A DNA stretch of 64,000 nucleotides from Antarcticirhabdus aurantiaca. GTDB lineage: Bacteria; Pseudomonadota; Alphaproteobacteria; Rhizobiales; Rhizobiaceae. The DNA is taken from positions 1 through 64,000 of the forward strand of contig NZ_VTOM01000001.1 of the NCBI RefSeq assembly GCF_009765365.1, read 5' to 3'. Shown here in pieces: positions 7,784-15,567 of this stretch (positions are counted from its first letter, which is position 1; every line of letters begins with the position of its first letter). The notes beneath the pieces are model-generated. The model saw only the letters and a list, made by a program, of their open reading frames with translations, had not been told where the DNA came from and searched no databases. The position numbers were made by a program, and so were the translations under genes.

Positions 7784-9339
7784 GCGCCCTCCTCACCATG
7801 CCCCGGCTCGGCGAGACGATGGAGGAGGGGCGCATCGTCGGTTGGCTCATCGCGCCCGGCCAGGCCTTCAAGCGCGGCGAGTCGATCCTCGAGGTCGAGA
7901 CCGACAAGACGGTGGCCGAACTGCCGGCGCTCGCCGACGGGGTGCTCGCCGAAACGCTGGTCGCCCCCGGCGAGATGGTATCGGTCGGCGCGCCCATCGC
8001 GCGGCTCGCGGGGGGCGCTGCGCCTGCCGAGGCGAGCGACACCGTGGTGCGCACCCTCGCCATGCCCCGCCTCGGCGAGACCATGGACGAGGGCAAGGTC
8101 GTCGGCTGGCTCGTGGAGGCCGGCGCGCGCTTCAAGCGCGGAGATGCGCTCCTGGAGATCGAGACCGACAAGACCGTCGCCGAATATCCCGCCCTCTTCG
8201 ACGGACGCCTCGTGGAGGTGCTCGTCGAACCCGGCGCCACGCTCGACGTCGGCGCGCCGATCGCCCGCGTCGAGGTCTCCACTGCGAGCGCCAAGCTGGA
8301 GGGCTTCGTCGACGAGGCGCCGGACGGGCTCGACGCGGCCGAGGAGGTCGTGCCGGCGCCCGAGCCTGACGCCGTGGCCGCCACGCCCGCGCCGCTCGCG
8401 GCGAGCCCGGCCCCCGCCCCGTCGGGGAGCGGGCCGGTGCGCGCCACACCGATCGCCCGGCGCCTTGCGGCGCGGCGCGGCCTCGATGTCTCGACCATCG
8501 CCGGCACCGGCCGACGCGGCCGCGTCGAGCTGCGCGACGTCGAGAGCCACGTCGGCGGAGCGCCCGCCGGGTCCGCCGCGGCCGGCCAAGGCGCCATCGC
8601 CTTCGACCGCCTCGTCGCGAAAGGCGCCCTGCGCGGCCGTGCTCTCCTTCTCCACGGCTTCGCCGGCGACCGGACGACATTTGCCGGCTTATCAGCTGCG
8701 CTCGCCCGCGTCGGCTTCGACGTCCTCGTCCCCGACCTGCCGGGTCACGGCGAGACGCGTGCCGAGGCCGGGCGCGTCGCCGACCTGTCGGCGCCGCTCG
8801 GCGCGCTCCTCGCGGCCGAGGATTTCGCGCCGACCGAGATCGTCGCCCATTCGCTCGGGAGCCTCGCCGCCGTCGCGCTCGCCGAGGGCTTGCCCGGCTT
8901 GAAGCGCCTGACGCTTCTGGCGCCCGCCGGCCTCGGCCTGGAGATCGACACGGCCTTCGTGGCGGGCATGGCGGCGCGGCCCTCGGCCGGCGCGCTGCGC
9001 CACCTGCTGCGCCGCCTGACCGCCCAACCGGCACCGCTCTCCGACGCGGCTGTCGCGGCGCTTGTCGCTGCGCTCGGCGCGGGTCGGCTCGATGGACTGG
9101 CCGCCGACGCCTTCGGGCTGGGCGGCCAGCGCGTCGACATCGTCGAACCGCTCGCGCGCCTGGCCAAGCGCATCGAGGTGCGCGTCGTCGTCGGGCTGGA
9201 GGACCGGATCATCCCCTGGCGCCAGGTCGAGGCGCTCCCGTCCGCGGTCGCGATCCACCTCGTCGCCGGAGCCGGGCACATGCCGCATTGGGACCGGCCG
9301 GCGGAGGTCGCAGCCCTTTTCGAAAGGACCGCCGGATGA
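7780..9339 (+). CDS. E2-like protein: two lipoyl domains, E3-binding domain, alpha/beta hydrolase
   Basis: A 519-residue AcoC-like protein. Domains in order: lipoyl domain 1 (about 1-77, lipoyl-lysine K43 in ETDKTVAE), lipoyl domain 2 (about 92-168, K131 in the same motif), an Ala/Pro linker, a peripheral-subunit-binding domain (about 220-256, RATPIARRLAARRG), then an alpha/beta hydrolase (about 285-519). The hydrolase shows the oxyanion LHGFAGD, nucleophile S358 in AHSLGS, acid in GLEDR and His in GAGHMPHW. The usual HxxxDG acyltransferase domain is absent. Known AcoC proteins usually have a single lipoyl domain, so the second is notable. An E3 must come from elsewhere, since no lipoamide dehydrogenase gene lies in the window. 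Confidence 0.88.
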   Translation: MSALLTMPRLGETMEEGRIVGWLIAPGQAFKRGESILEVETDKTVAELPALADGVLAETLVAPGEMVSVGAPIARLAGGAAPAEASDTVVRTLAMPRLGETMDEGKVVGWLVEAGARFKRGDALLEIETDKTVAEYPALFDGRLVEVLVEPGATLDVGAPIARVEVSTASAKLEGFVDEAPDGLDAAEEVVPAPEPDAVAATPAPLAASPAPAPSGSGPVRATPIARRLAARRGLDVSTIAGTGRRGRVELRDVESHVGGAPAGSAAAGQGAIAFDRLVAKGALRGRALLLHGFAGDRTTFAGLSAALARVGFDVLVPDLPGHGETRAEAGRVADLSAPLGALLAAEDFAPTEIVAHSLGSLAAVALAEGLPGLKRLTLLAPAGLGLEIDTAFVAGMAARPSAGALRHLLRRLTAQPAPLSDAAVAALVAALGAGRLDGLAADAFGLGGQRVDIVEPLARLAKRIEVRVVVGLEDRIIPWRQVEALPSAVAIHLVAGAGHMPHWDRPAEVAALFERTAG

Positions 9340-9659
9340 GCGAGATCAGGGACATCAACGCGCGGCTCGGCGCGCTCGCCAAGGCGCTGCCCGAGGTCGC
9401 CGGCGGCTTCCGCCAGCTTGCCAAGGGCGTGCATGCCGGCTCGCGCTTCACGGGCGCGCAGAAGGAGCTCCTCGCCGCCGCCTTCGGCGTCGTGCGGGGC
9501 TGCGAGGATTGCATCGTTTATCACCTCGACGCGGCGAAGAAGCAGGGCGCCGAGCGGGAGGACCTCCTGGAGCTTCTCGGCATCGCCGTCGAGATGGGCG
9601 GCGGTCCGGCCATGGTCTACGCGGCGAAGGCCTTGAGCGCCTTCGACGCCGGGAACTGA
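9336..9659 (+). CDS. Carboxymuconolactone decarboxylase / AhpD-like protein
   Basis: A 107-residue small helical protein of the CMD/AhpD family, with the characteristic redox pair and His in CEDCIVYHL (about residues 61-69). AhpD-type members reduce peroxiredoxins using lipoylated E2 proteins, which fits its coupled position (ATGA overlap) right after a di-lipoyl E2. Whether it is an antioxidant partner or a catabolic enzyme cannot be decided from sequence. Confidence 0.8.
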   Translation: MSEIRDINARLGALAKALPEVAGGFRQLAKGVHAGSRFTGAQKELLAAAFGVVRGCEDCIVYHLDAAKKQGAEREDLLELLGIAVEMGGGPAMVYAAKALSAFDAGN

Positions 9660-9723
9660 CACCAGAGCGACGATCGGGGCCGCAGCGCAGGAGGCGCGCG
9701 GGTCCCGCGGGGAGGAGGAACCG

Positions 9724-11259
9724 ATGGCCTATGTGGTCGCCGTGGACGGCGGAACGGAAAGCCTGCGCGCCGGGATCTACGATCCCTCCGGCGCCTGCCT
9801 CGGCCAGGCGACGCATTCTTACGAGACGATGTTCTCGGCCGGCGCGCGTGCCGAGCAGAACCCCGAGGACTGGTGGAGCGCCCTGGGCCACGCGACCAAG
9901 GGCGCGCTCGCCAAGGCGGGCATCGATCCGGCCGCCGTCGAGGCGATCTGCCTGACCACCACCTCCTGCACGGTGGTGGCGCTGGACGAGGAGGGCAACG
10001 CGCTGCGGCCCGCGCTTCTCTGGATGGACGTGCGCGCCGGCGAGGAGGCGCGCGACGTCCTGGCGACGGGCGACGCCGCGCTCGCCGTCAACGGCGGGGG
10101 CCAAGGCCCGGTTTCGGCCGAGTGGATGATCCCGAAATCGCTCTGGCTGAAGCGCCACGAGCCGCACGTCTTCGAGCGCGCCGCCACGATCGGCGAATAC
10201 CAGGACTTCATGACGCTGCGCCTCACCGGCCGGCGCGTCGCCTCGCTGAACAACGCCTCGATCCGCTGGCACTATTCCACCGCCCGGGGCGGCTTCGCGG
10301 CCTCGCTGGTGCGCGCCCTCGGGCTCGACGCGCTTCTCGACAAGTGGCCGGCCGCAATCGTGCCGCCCGGCGGCGTCGTCGGCACGCTGACGGGGCGGGC
10401 TGCCGCCCATCTCGGCCTCCATACGGGCGTGAAGCTCGTCCAGGGCGGGGCGGACGCGCTGATCGGCATGATCGGCCTCGGCGTCGCGAAACCCGGCCAG
10501 CTCGCGCTCATCACCGGGTCCTCGCACCTCCAGTTCGGCGTGTCCGAGCGGGCGGTCCATCATCCCGGCCTCTGGGGCTCCTACCCGGACGCGGTCTATC
10601 CCGGCCGCCACGTCATCGAGGGCGGCCAGACCTCGACGGGCTCGATCCTGCAATGGTTGAAGCGCCTGATGAACGGGACCATGGACCTCGACGCGCTCAA
10701 CATGGCGGCGGCAAGGTTGGAGCCCGGCTGCGACGGCCTCGTCGTCCAGGACCATTTCCAGGGCAACCGCACCCCTTACGTCGACCCGCTCTCGCGCGGC
10801 GCGATCGTCGGCCTGACGCTCGCCCACGGGCCGGAACACGTCTTCCGCGCGGTGATCGAGGGCATCTCCTTCGGCACGCGCGCGATCCTCGACGAGATGG
10901 CGGCGGCCGGCTTTCGGGCGGCGGAGCTGACGGTCGGCGGCGGCGCCACGGCCTCCGAGCTCTGGCTGCAGATCCACGCCGACACGGCCGGTATCCCGGT
11001 CTGCGTGCCCGCCTCCAGCGCCGCCCCGTCGGTCGGCGCGGCGGTGCTCGCGGCCCACGGCGCGGGGCATTTCGCCTCGATCGACGACGGCATCGCCGCC
11101 ATGGTCAAGCCCGGCCGCCGCATCGAGCCGCGGGCGCGCGAGAGCGCCCGCTACGACGAGATCTACCGGGGCTACCGCGCGCTCTACCCCGCGCTGAAGG
11201 ACGTGGCGCGGGCGGCCGCCCCGGCCGCGGCGAAGACCCGGGAGCCCGTCGAGGCATGA
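9724..11259 (+). CDS. FGGY-family carbohydrate kinase 1
   Basis: A 511-residue sugar kinase. The N-terminal ATPase-fold phosphate-1 motif is VAVDGGTESLRAGIYD, and the C-terminal domain has the adenosine motif ELTVGGGATASELWLQIHAD. FGGY kinases phosphorylate pentuloses, tetritols, glycerol or ribitol-like substrates. It resembles the xylulokinase/ribulokinase branch, but the substrate is not assignable. GGGGAGGAGGAA lies just before the ATG. The stop overlaps the downstream dehydrogenase start, so the two probably act in sequence. Confidence 0.88.
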   Translation: MAYVVAVDGGTESLRAGIYDPSGACLGQATHSYETMFSAGARAEQNPEDWWSALGHATKGALAKAGIDPAAVEAICLTTTSCTVVALDEEGNALRPALLWMDVRAGEEARDVLATGDAALAVNGGGQGPVSAEWMIPKSLWLKRHEPHVFERAATIGEYQDFMTLRLTGRRVASLNNASIRWHYSTARGGFAASLVRALGLDALLDKWPAAIVPPGGVVGTLTGRAAAHLGLHTGVKLVQGGADALIGMIGLGVAKPGQLALITGSSHLQFGVSERAVHHPGLWGSYPDAVYPGRHVIEGGQTSTGSILQWLKRLMNGTMDLDALNMAAARLEPGCDGLVVQDHFQGNRTPYVDPLSRGAIVGLTLAHGPEHVFRAVIEGISFGTRAILDEMAAAGFRAAELTVGGGATASELWLQIHADTAGIPVCVPASSAAPSVGAAVLAAHGAGHFASIDDGIAAMVKPGRRIEPRARESARYDEIYRGYRALYPALKDVARAAAPAAAKTREPVEA

Positions 11260-12023
11260 GCGGCGACTTCGACCTGTCGGGCCGCACTGCGCTCGTCACG
11301 GGCGCTGCGCGCGGCATCGGCGCGGCGATCGCCCGGCGCCTCGCCGAGGCGGGCGCCCTCGCCATCCTGGCCGACCGCGACGCGGCGGAGGCCGCGCGCA
11401 CGGCCGCGGGCATTGCGAAGGACGGCCTGTCCGCCCAGTCGCTGGAGCTTGACGTGACGCGGCGCCAAAGCGTCGCGGCCGCGGTGGACGAGGTCTCACG
11501 CCGCTTCGGCGCGCCGCACGTCCTCGTCAACAATGCCGGCATCGTGCGCAACACGCCCGCCGTCGACACGCCGCCGGAGGAGTGGAGCGCCGTCATCGAC
11601 GTCAACCTCAACGGCGTCTTCCACTGCTCGCAGGGCTTCGGCCGCCTGATGCTGGAGGCCGGCCGCGGCTCGGTGGTCAACATTTCCTCCATGTGCGGCG
11701 AGATCGTCGTCCATCCGCAGCCGCAGGCCGCCTACAACGCGGCCAAGGCCGGCGTGAACCTCCTGACCAAGTCGCTTGCCGTCGAGTGGGCGCCGCGGGG
11801 CGTGCGGGTCAACGCCGTCGCGCCGGGCTACGTCGCGACCGAGCTGACGCTCGCCGGCCGCTCCAACGCCGAATGGTTCGACATCTGGATGCGCATGACG
11901 CCGATCGGCCGCCTCGGCGAGCCGCGCGAAGTTGCCAATGCCGTGCTCTTTCTCGCCTCCGACGCCGCGAGCTTCGTCACCGGGTCGGTGCTGGCGGTGG
12001 ACGGCGGCTATACCGCCCTTTGA
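11256..12023 (+). CDS. Short-chain dehydrogenase/reductase 1
   Basis: A 255-residue classical SDR. It has the nucleotide motif TGAARGIG near residue 15, NNAG near residue 90, the catalytic Ser in NISS, and YNAAK carrying the Tyr and Lys. An acidic residue after strand 2 (ADRD) suggests NAD rather than NADP. It overlaps the FGGY kinase (ATGA) and precedes a second SDR by 10 bases. It probably oxidises a hydroxyl of the imported polyol or its product. Confidence 0.9.
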   Translation: MSGDFDLSGRTALVTGAARGIGAAIARRLAEAGALAILADRDAAEAARTAAGIAKDGLSAQSLELDVTRRQSVAAAVDEVSRRFGAPHVLVNNAGIVRNTPAVDTPPEEWSAVIDVNLNGVFHCSQGFGRLMLEAGRGSVVNISSMCGEIVVHPQPQAAYNAAKAGVNLLTKSLAVEWAPRGVRVNAVAPGYVATELTLAGRSNAEWFDIWMRMTPIGRLGEPREVANAVLFLASDAASFVTGSVLAVDGGYTAL

Positions 12024-12033
12024 GGACCGATCC

Positions 12034-12795
12034 ATGATCCAAGCGACCACCGCCCGCACCGTTCTCGTCACCGGCGCCAGCCGCGGCATCGGCCGCGCCA
12101 TCGCGCTCGGCCTCGCGCAGCGCGGCTTCGACGTCGTCGCCAACGACATCGAGCGCCAGTCCGCCCATCTCGACGGGCTCGTCTCGGAGATCGAAGGGCT
12201 CGGCCGCCGCGCCTTCGCCCTCCACGCCGATGTCAGCGACAAGGCGCAGGTGACGGCCATGGCGGCGGCCGCCATCGAGCGGGCGGGCGCGATCGACGCC
12301 GTCGTCAACAATGCCGGCATCCTGATCACCAGCCCGGTCGAGACGCTCGACGACGGGATCTGGGACGCCGTCATGGACGTCAACGCCAAGGGCACCTTCC
12401 TGGTGATCCAGGCGCTCCTGCCGCACATGCGCGCGCGCGGCTACGGGCGCATCGTCAACATCGCCTCGATCGGCGGCAAGCAGGGCGCGCCCGAGCAGGC
12501 GCACTATTCCGCCTCCAAGGCGGCCGTCATGGGCTTCACCCGAGTGCTCGCCCAGGAGGTCGGCGCGCTCGGCATCACCGCCAACTGCGTCTGCCCCGGC
12601 ATCATCCTCACCGATATGGGCCGCACCAATCTCGAGGACCCGGCCGTCAAGGCGAAGTGGACCGCCAACACCGCCATGCGCCGCATCGGCGCCCCGGAGG
12701 ACGTCGTCGGCCCCGTCGCCTTCTTCGCTTCCGACGAGAGCGCCTTCGTCACAGGCCAGACCCTCAACGTCGACGGCGGCATCGTCTTCGACTGA
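12034..12795 (+). CDS. Short-chain dehydrogenase/reductase 2
   Basis: A 253-residue classical SDR with TGASRGIG (about 12-19), NNAG, catalytic Ser in NIAS and YSASK. ANDIE after strand 2 suggests NAD preference. It is closely spaced behind SDR 1 but is clearly a different subgroup rather than a recent duplicate. It is the last gene of the first operon, and a hairpin follows at 12821. Confidence 0.9.
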   Translation: MIQATTARTVLVTGASRGIGRAIALGLAQRGFDVVANDIERQSAHLDGLVSEIEGLGRRAFALHADVSDKAQVTAMAAAAIERAGAIDAVVNNAGILITSPVETLDDGIWDAVMDVNAKGTFLVIQALLPHMRARGYGRIVNIASIGGKQGAPEQAHYSASKAAVMGFTRVLAQEVGALGITANCVCPGIILTDMGRTNLEDPAVKAKWTANTAMRRIGAPEDVVGPVAFFASDESAFVTGQTLNVDGGIVFD

Positions 12796-12820
12796 GCCGG
12801 CTTCGCGGTCGAACGCGGCA

Positions 12821-12845
12821 GCCGCGGAAGACCTTGTTCCGCGGC
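12821..12845 (+). terminator. Hairpin at the end of the first operon
   Basis: A perfect 9-bp stem, GCCGCGGAA (12821-12829) with TTCCGCGGC (12837-12845), loop of seven bases, 26 bases after the SDR 2 stop. There is no clear U-tract, so it may be a weak terminator or an mRNA-stabilising end. Confidence 0.45.
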
Positions 12846-12903
12846 AGTGACCTCGATGATTAGGCGTCGATGCATTCCCGTGGTGAGAGCCGGATGGGGT
12901 TCG

Positions 12904-12934
12904 TTGACCGAGACGAAGTGATCATTAATGATCA
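12904..12934 (+). promoter_or_regulatory. Promoter with palindromic operator for the DeoR-type regulator
   Basis: TGATCATTAATGATCA (12919-12934) is a perfect 16-bp palindrome. TTGACC (12904-12909) lies 16 bases before TAATGA (12926-12931), so the palindrome covers a likely -10 box. DeoR-family proteins commonly autoregulate through such sites. The likely transcription start falls at about 12937-12940, almost on the ATG at 12940. Confidence 0.6.
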
Positions 12935-12939
12935 TCTCC

Positions 12940-13719
12940 ATGGGTGACCCGACTCGGCTCCAGATCCGGTTTCCGCAGGAACGCCATCAGCGCATGGCGG
13001 ACCTGATCGCGGCGCGCGGGCAGATGACGATCGGCGAGCTGATCGAACATTTCCGCGTCTCGGGTCCGACGGCCCGGCGTGACCTGGAGGTGCTGGCACG
13101 GGCGGGGCTCGCGACGCGCATCCACGGCGGAGTCATGGCGCCGGGGCGCGGCGGCTCGGTCGAGCCGCTGTTCATGGAGAAGCTGCGCGTTCACCAGGGT
13201 GCCAAGGGTCGGCTCGGCGCGGCCGCCGCGCGTCGGGTCGCGGACGGGCAGACCGTGCTCATCGATTCCGGCACGACGACGCTTGCCGCGGCCCGGGCCC
13301 TGGCCGGCCGTCCGGTGCGCATCGTCGCCAGCGACGTGAAGGTCGCGGAGATCGCGGCCTCCGGCGAGACGCGTGTCTCGCTCCTCGGCGGTGAGGTGCG
13401 CAACGGCTATTTCAGCCTCGTCGGCGCCTGGGCGCTCTTGGCGCTGAAGGATCTGCGCTGCGACGTCTTCCTGATGGGCGCCGACGCGATCGACGCGGAC
13501 GGCATCTCGAATTCGACCGCGGAAGAAGCCGAGGTGAAGCGCGCCGGAATGGCCTGCGCCGCCCGCACCATCCTCCTCGCCGATCATTCCAAGCTCGATG
13601 CGCGGGCGGCGGAGCCCGTCTGCGATCTCGCCGCCGTCGATCTCTTCCTCACCGACCGCAAGGCGGCCCCCCGCCTCGGCCCCTACCGATCCCTGTTCCG
13701 GGCGATCGAGCTGCACTGA
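12940..13719 (+). CDS. DeoR-family transcriptional regulator (SgcR/GlpR-like)
   Basis: A 259-residue repressor. The winged helix-turn-helix is at about residues 15-65 (ERHQRMADLIAARGQMTIGEL...TARRDLEVLARAGL) and the C-terminal DeoRC sugar-phosphate domain carries the IDSGTTT and LLGGEVR motifs. An ATG at 12928 is in frame but lies inside the palindromic operator and putative -10 box, so I prefer 12940. No Shine-Dalgarno is visible, and the mRNA may be nearly leaderless. It heads the second operon, beside a BtpA/SgcQ gene, as DeoR-type SgcR accompanies SgcQ and SgcX in the E. coli sgc locus. Confidence 0.9.
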   Translation: MGDPTRLQIRFPQERHQRMADLIAARGQMTIGELIEHFRVSGPTARRDLEVLARAGLATRIHGGVMAPGRGGSVEPLFMEKLRVHQGAKGRLGAAAARRVADGQTVLIDSGTTTLAAARALAGRPVRIVASDVKVAEIAASGETRVSLLGGEVRNGYFSLVGAWALLALKDLRCDVFLMGADAIDADGISNSTAEEAEVKRAGMACAARTILLADHSKLDARAAEPVCDLAAVDLFLTDRKAAPRLGPYRSLFRAIELH

Positions 13720-13754
13720 AGCGCCCGCCCGAACCGCAAGAAGGCCAGCAACGC

Positions 13755-14567
13755 ATGACCATCAAGTTCAGAACAGTCTTCGGCGACAAGAAGCCCGTCA
13801 TCGCGATGGTGCACCTGTCGCCCCTGCCGGGCTCGCCGCTCTACGACCCGGACGGCGGCGTCCAGGCGATCGTCGAGGCGGCGCGGCGGGACCTGCGGGC
13901 ACTCCAGGCGGCGGACGTCGACGCGGTGATGTTCGGCAACGAGAACGACCGGCCCTACGAGCTGAAGGTCGACACGGCCTCCACCGCCACCATGGCCTAC
14001 GTCATCGGCCAGCTGCGCTCGGAGATCGAGAAGCCCTTCGGCGTCAACGTGTTGTGGGACCCGATGGCCTCGGTCGCGCTGGCGGCGGCCACCGGCGCCT
14101 CGTTCCTGCGCGAGATCCTGACCGGCACCTACGCCTCCGACATGGGGCCGTGGACGCCGAACGCGGGCGCGGCCATGCGCTACCGCGACCGCCTGCACCG
14201 GCCCGACGTCGCCATGCTCGCCAACGTCTCGGCCGAGTTCGCCTACTCGCTCGATCGGCGCGAGCTGTCCGATCGGGCCCGCTCGGCGGTGTTCTCCTCG
14301 ATCCCCGACGCGATCCTCGTCTCCGGCGCGATCACCGGCGAGGCGGCGGAGATGACCGATCTCATCTCCGTCAAGAAGGTCCTGCCGACGACGCCGGTTC
14401 TCGCCAACACCGGCGTCAAGCACGCGACCGTCGCCGACGTCCTCAAGGTCGCGGACGGCTGCATCGTCGGCTCCTCGCTGAAGGTCGACGGCGACACCTG
14501 GAAGCCCGTCGATCCCGAGCGCGCGGCCGAGTTCATGCGGCTCGCCAAGGCCGCGCGCGGCGACTGA
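13755..14567 (+). CDS. BtpA/SgcQ-family protein
   Basis: A 270-residue TIM-barrel-like protein of the BtpA family. Recognisable parts are the N-terminal VIAMVHLSPLPGSPLY and the C-terminal GCIVGSSLKVDGDTWKPVD phosphate-binding-like end. BtpA was named for a photosystem I biogenesis factor, but bacterial SgcQ homologues sit in sugar operons and have no established reaction. The C-terminal GSSLK loop resembles phosphate sites of aldolase-type barrels, so an enzyme acting on a phosphorylated sugar is plausible. It follows the DeoR gene by 35 bases. Confidence 0.85.
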   Translation: MTIKFRTVFGDKKPVIAMVHLSPLPGSPLYDPDGGVQAIVEAARRDLRALQAADVDAVMFGNENDRPYELKVDTASTATMAYVIGQLRSEIEKPFGVNVLWDPMASVALAAATGASFLREILTGTYASDMGPWTPNAGAAMRYRDRLHRPDVAMLANVSAEFAYSLDRRELSDRARSAVFSSIPDAILVSGAITGEAAEMTDLISVKKVLPTTPVLANTGVKHATVADVLKVADGCIVGSSLKVDGDTWKPVDPERAAEFMRLAKAARGD

Positions 14568-14577
14568 GGGGCGGGGC

Positions 14578-15567
14578 ATGAGCGTCAGGCGCGACACCAC
14601 CGGTTCCTACGTCCTCGGCCTCGGCGGGCTGACGCTCGCGATCTTTTTCGTCCTGTCGCTCCTCGCGCCGAACTTCCTGACGCTCGCGAACCTCAACTCG
14701 ATGGGCTCGCAGTTTCCCGAATTCGGGCTCCTCGCCTTGGCCGTCCTGCCGACGATGATCTCGGGCGGCATCGACCTCTCGGTGGTCGCGGTCGCCAACC
14801 TTGCCTCGATCGTCGCGGCGCTGATCCTGCGCGCCGGGCCGGAATATGCTTGGGTGGCGGTGCCGGCCGCGCTCCTCCTCGGGCTCGCCTGCGGGCTCCT
14901 CAACGGCTGCCTCATCGCGTACCTGCGCCTGCCGCCGATCCTCGCGACGCTCGGCACGCTGCAGCTCTTCGGCGGCATCGGCATCGTGATCACCGGCGGG
15001 CCGGCGATCACCGGCATTCCCGAGTGGTACGGCGCCTTCGGCAACGCTTCGATCGGCGGCGCGGTGCCGGTGCCGCTCCTCGTCTTCGTGCTCGTCGCGC
15101 TCGGCCTCGGCCTCGTTCTGCGCTTCACGGCGACGGGGATGCGGGCGCGGCTCTACGGCGCCAACCCGCTCGCCGCGCGCTTCGTCGGCATGCCGGACAA
15201 GGCGCTGATCCTCAGGATCTACGCCATCGCCGGCGTGATCTCGGCGCTGGCGGGCCTCGTGATCCTGGCGCGCGTCAACTCGGCCAATGCCGACTACGGC
15301 GGCTCCTATCTCCTCCTCGTCATCCTCATCAACATCCTGGCCGGGGTCAGCCCCTTCGGCGGCTCGGGAACGGTGGTCGGCATCGTGCTCGCCGTCGTGA
15401 CGCTGCAGCTGATCTCGTCGGGCCTCAACTTCCTCGCCTTCACCGCCTTCGCCCGCGACCTCGTCTTCGGCGGGCTGCTCATCCTCGTCATGGCCGCGCG
15501 CGTCGTCGCCGACGGGGGCTGGATTCCCCGTTGGCGGACGCGGCGGGCCAAAGGAACACCCGCATGA
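14578..15567 (+). CDS. Sugar ABC transporter permease (transporter 2, first permease)
   Basis: A 329-residue RbsC/LsrC-like membrane permease with about nine hydrophobic helices, including the SGGIDLSVVAVANLASI segment. It is separated from its binding protein and ATPase by the M42 and kinase genes. Together with the permease at 20797 it would give a two-permease transporter like LsrC/LsrD or RhaP/RhaQ. GGGGCGGGG precedes the ATG, and the stop overlaps the next start (ATGA). Confidence 0.88.
   Translation: MSVRRDTTGSYVLGLGGLTLAIFFVLSLLAPNFLTLANLNSMGSQFPEFGLLALAVLPTMISGGIDLSVVAVANLASIVAALILRAGPEYAWVAVPAALLLGLACGLLNGCLIAYLRLPPILATLGTLQLFGGIGIVITGGPAITGIPEWYGAFGNASIGGAVPVPLLVFVLVALGLGLVLRFTATGMRARLYGANPLAARFVGMPDKALILRIYAIAGVISALAGLVILARVNSANADYGGSYLLLVILINILAGVSPFGGSGTVVGIVLAVVTLQLISSGLNFLAFTAFARDLVFGGLLILVMAARVVADGGWIPRWRTRRAKGTPA

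Noticed and set aside
7780-9339. Ordinary dihydrolipoamide acyltransferase E2
   Set aside because: The HxxxDG acyltransferase domain is absent. The C-terminal part is an alpha/beta hydrolase with its own catalytic triad.
12928-12939. ATG at 12928 as the start of the DeoR-type regulator
   Set aside because: It lies inside the perfect palindrome and probable -10 box, so it would not be in the transcript.
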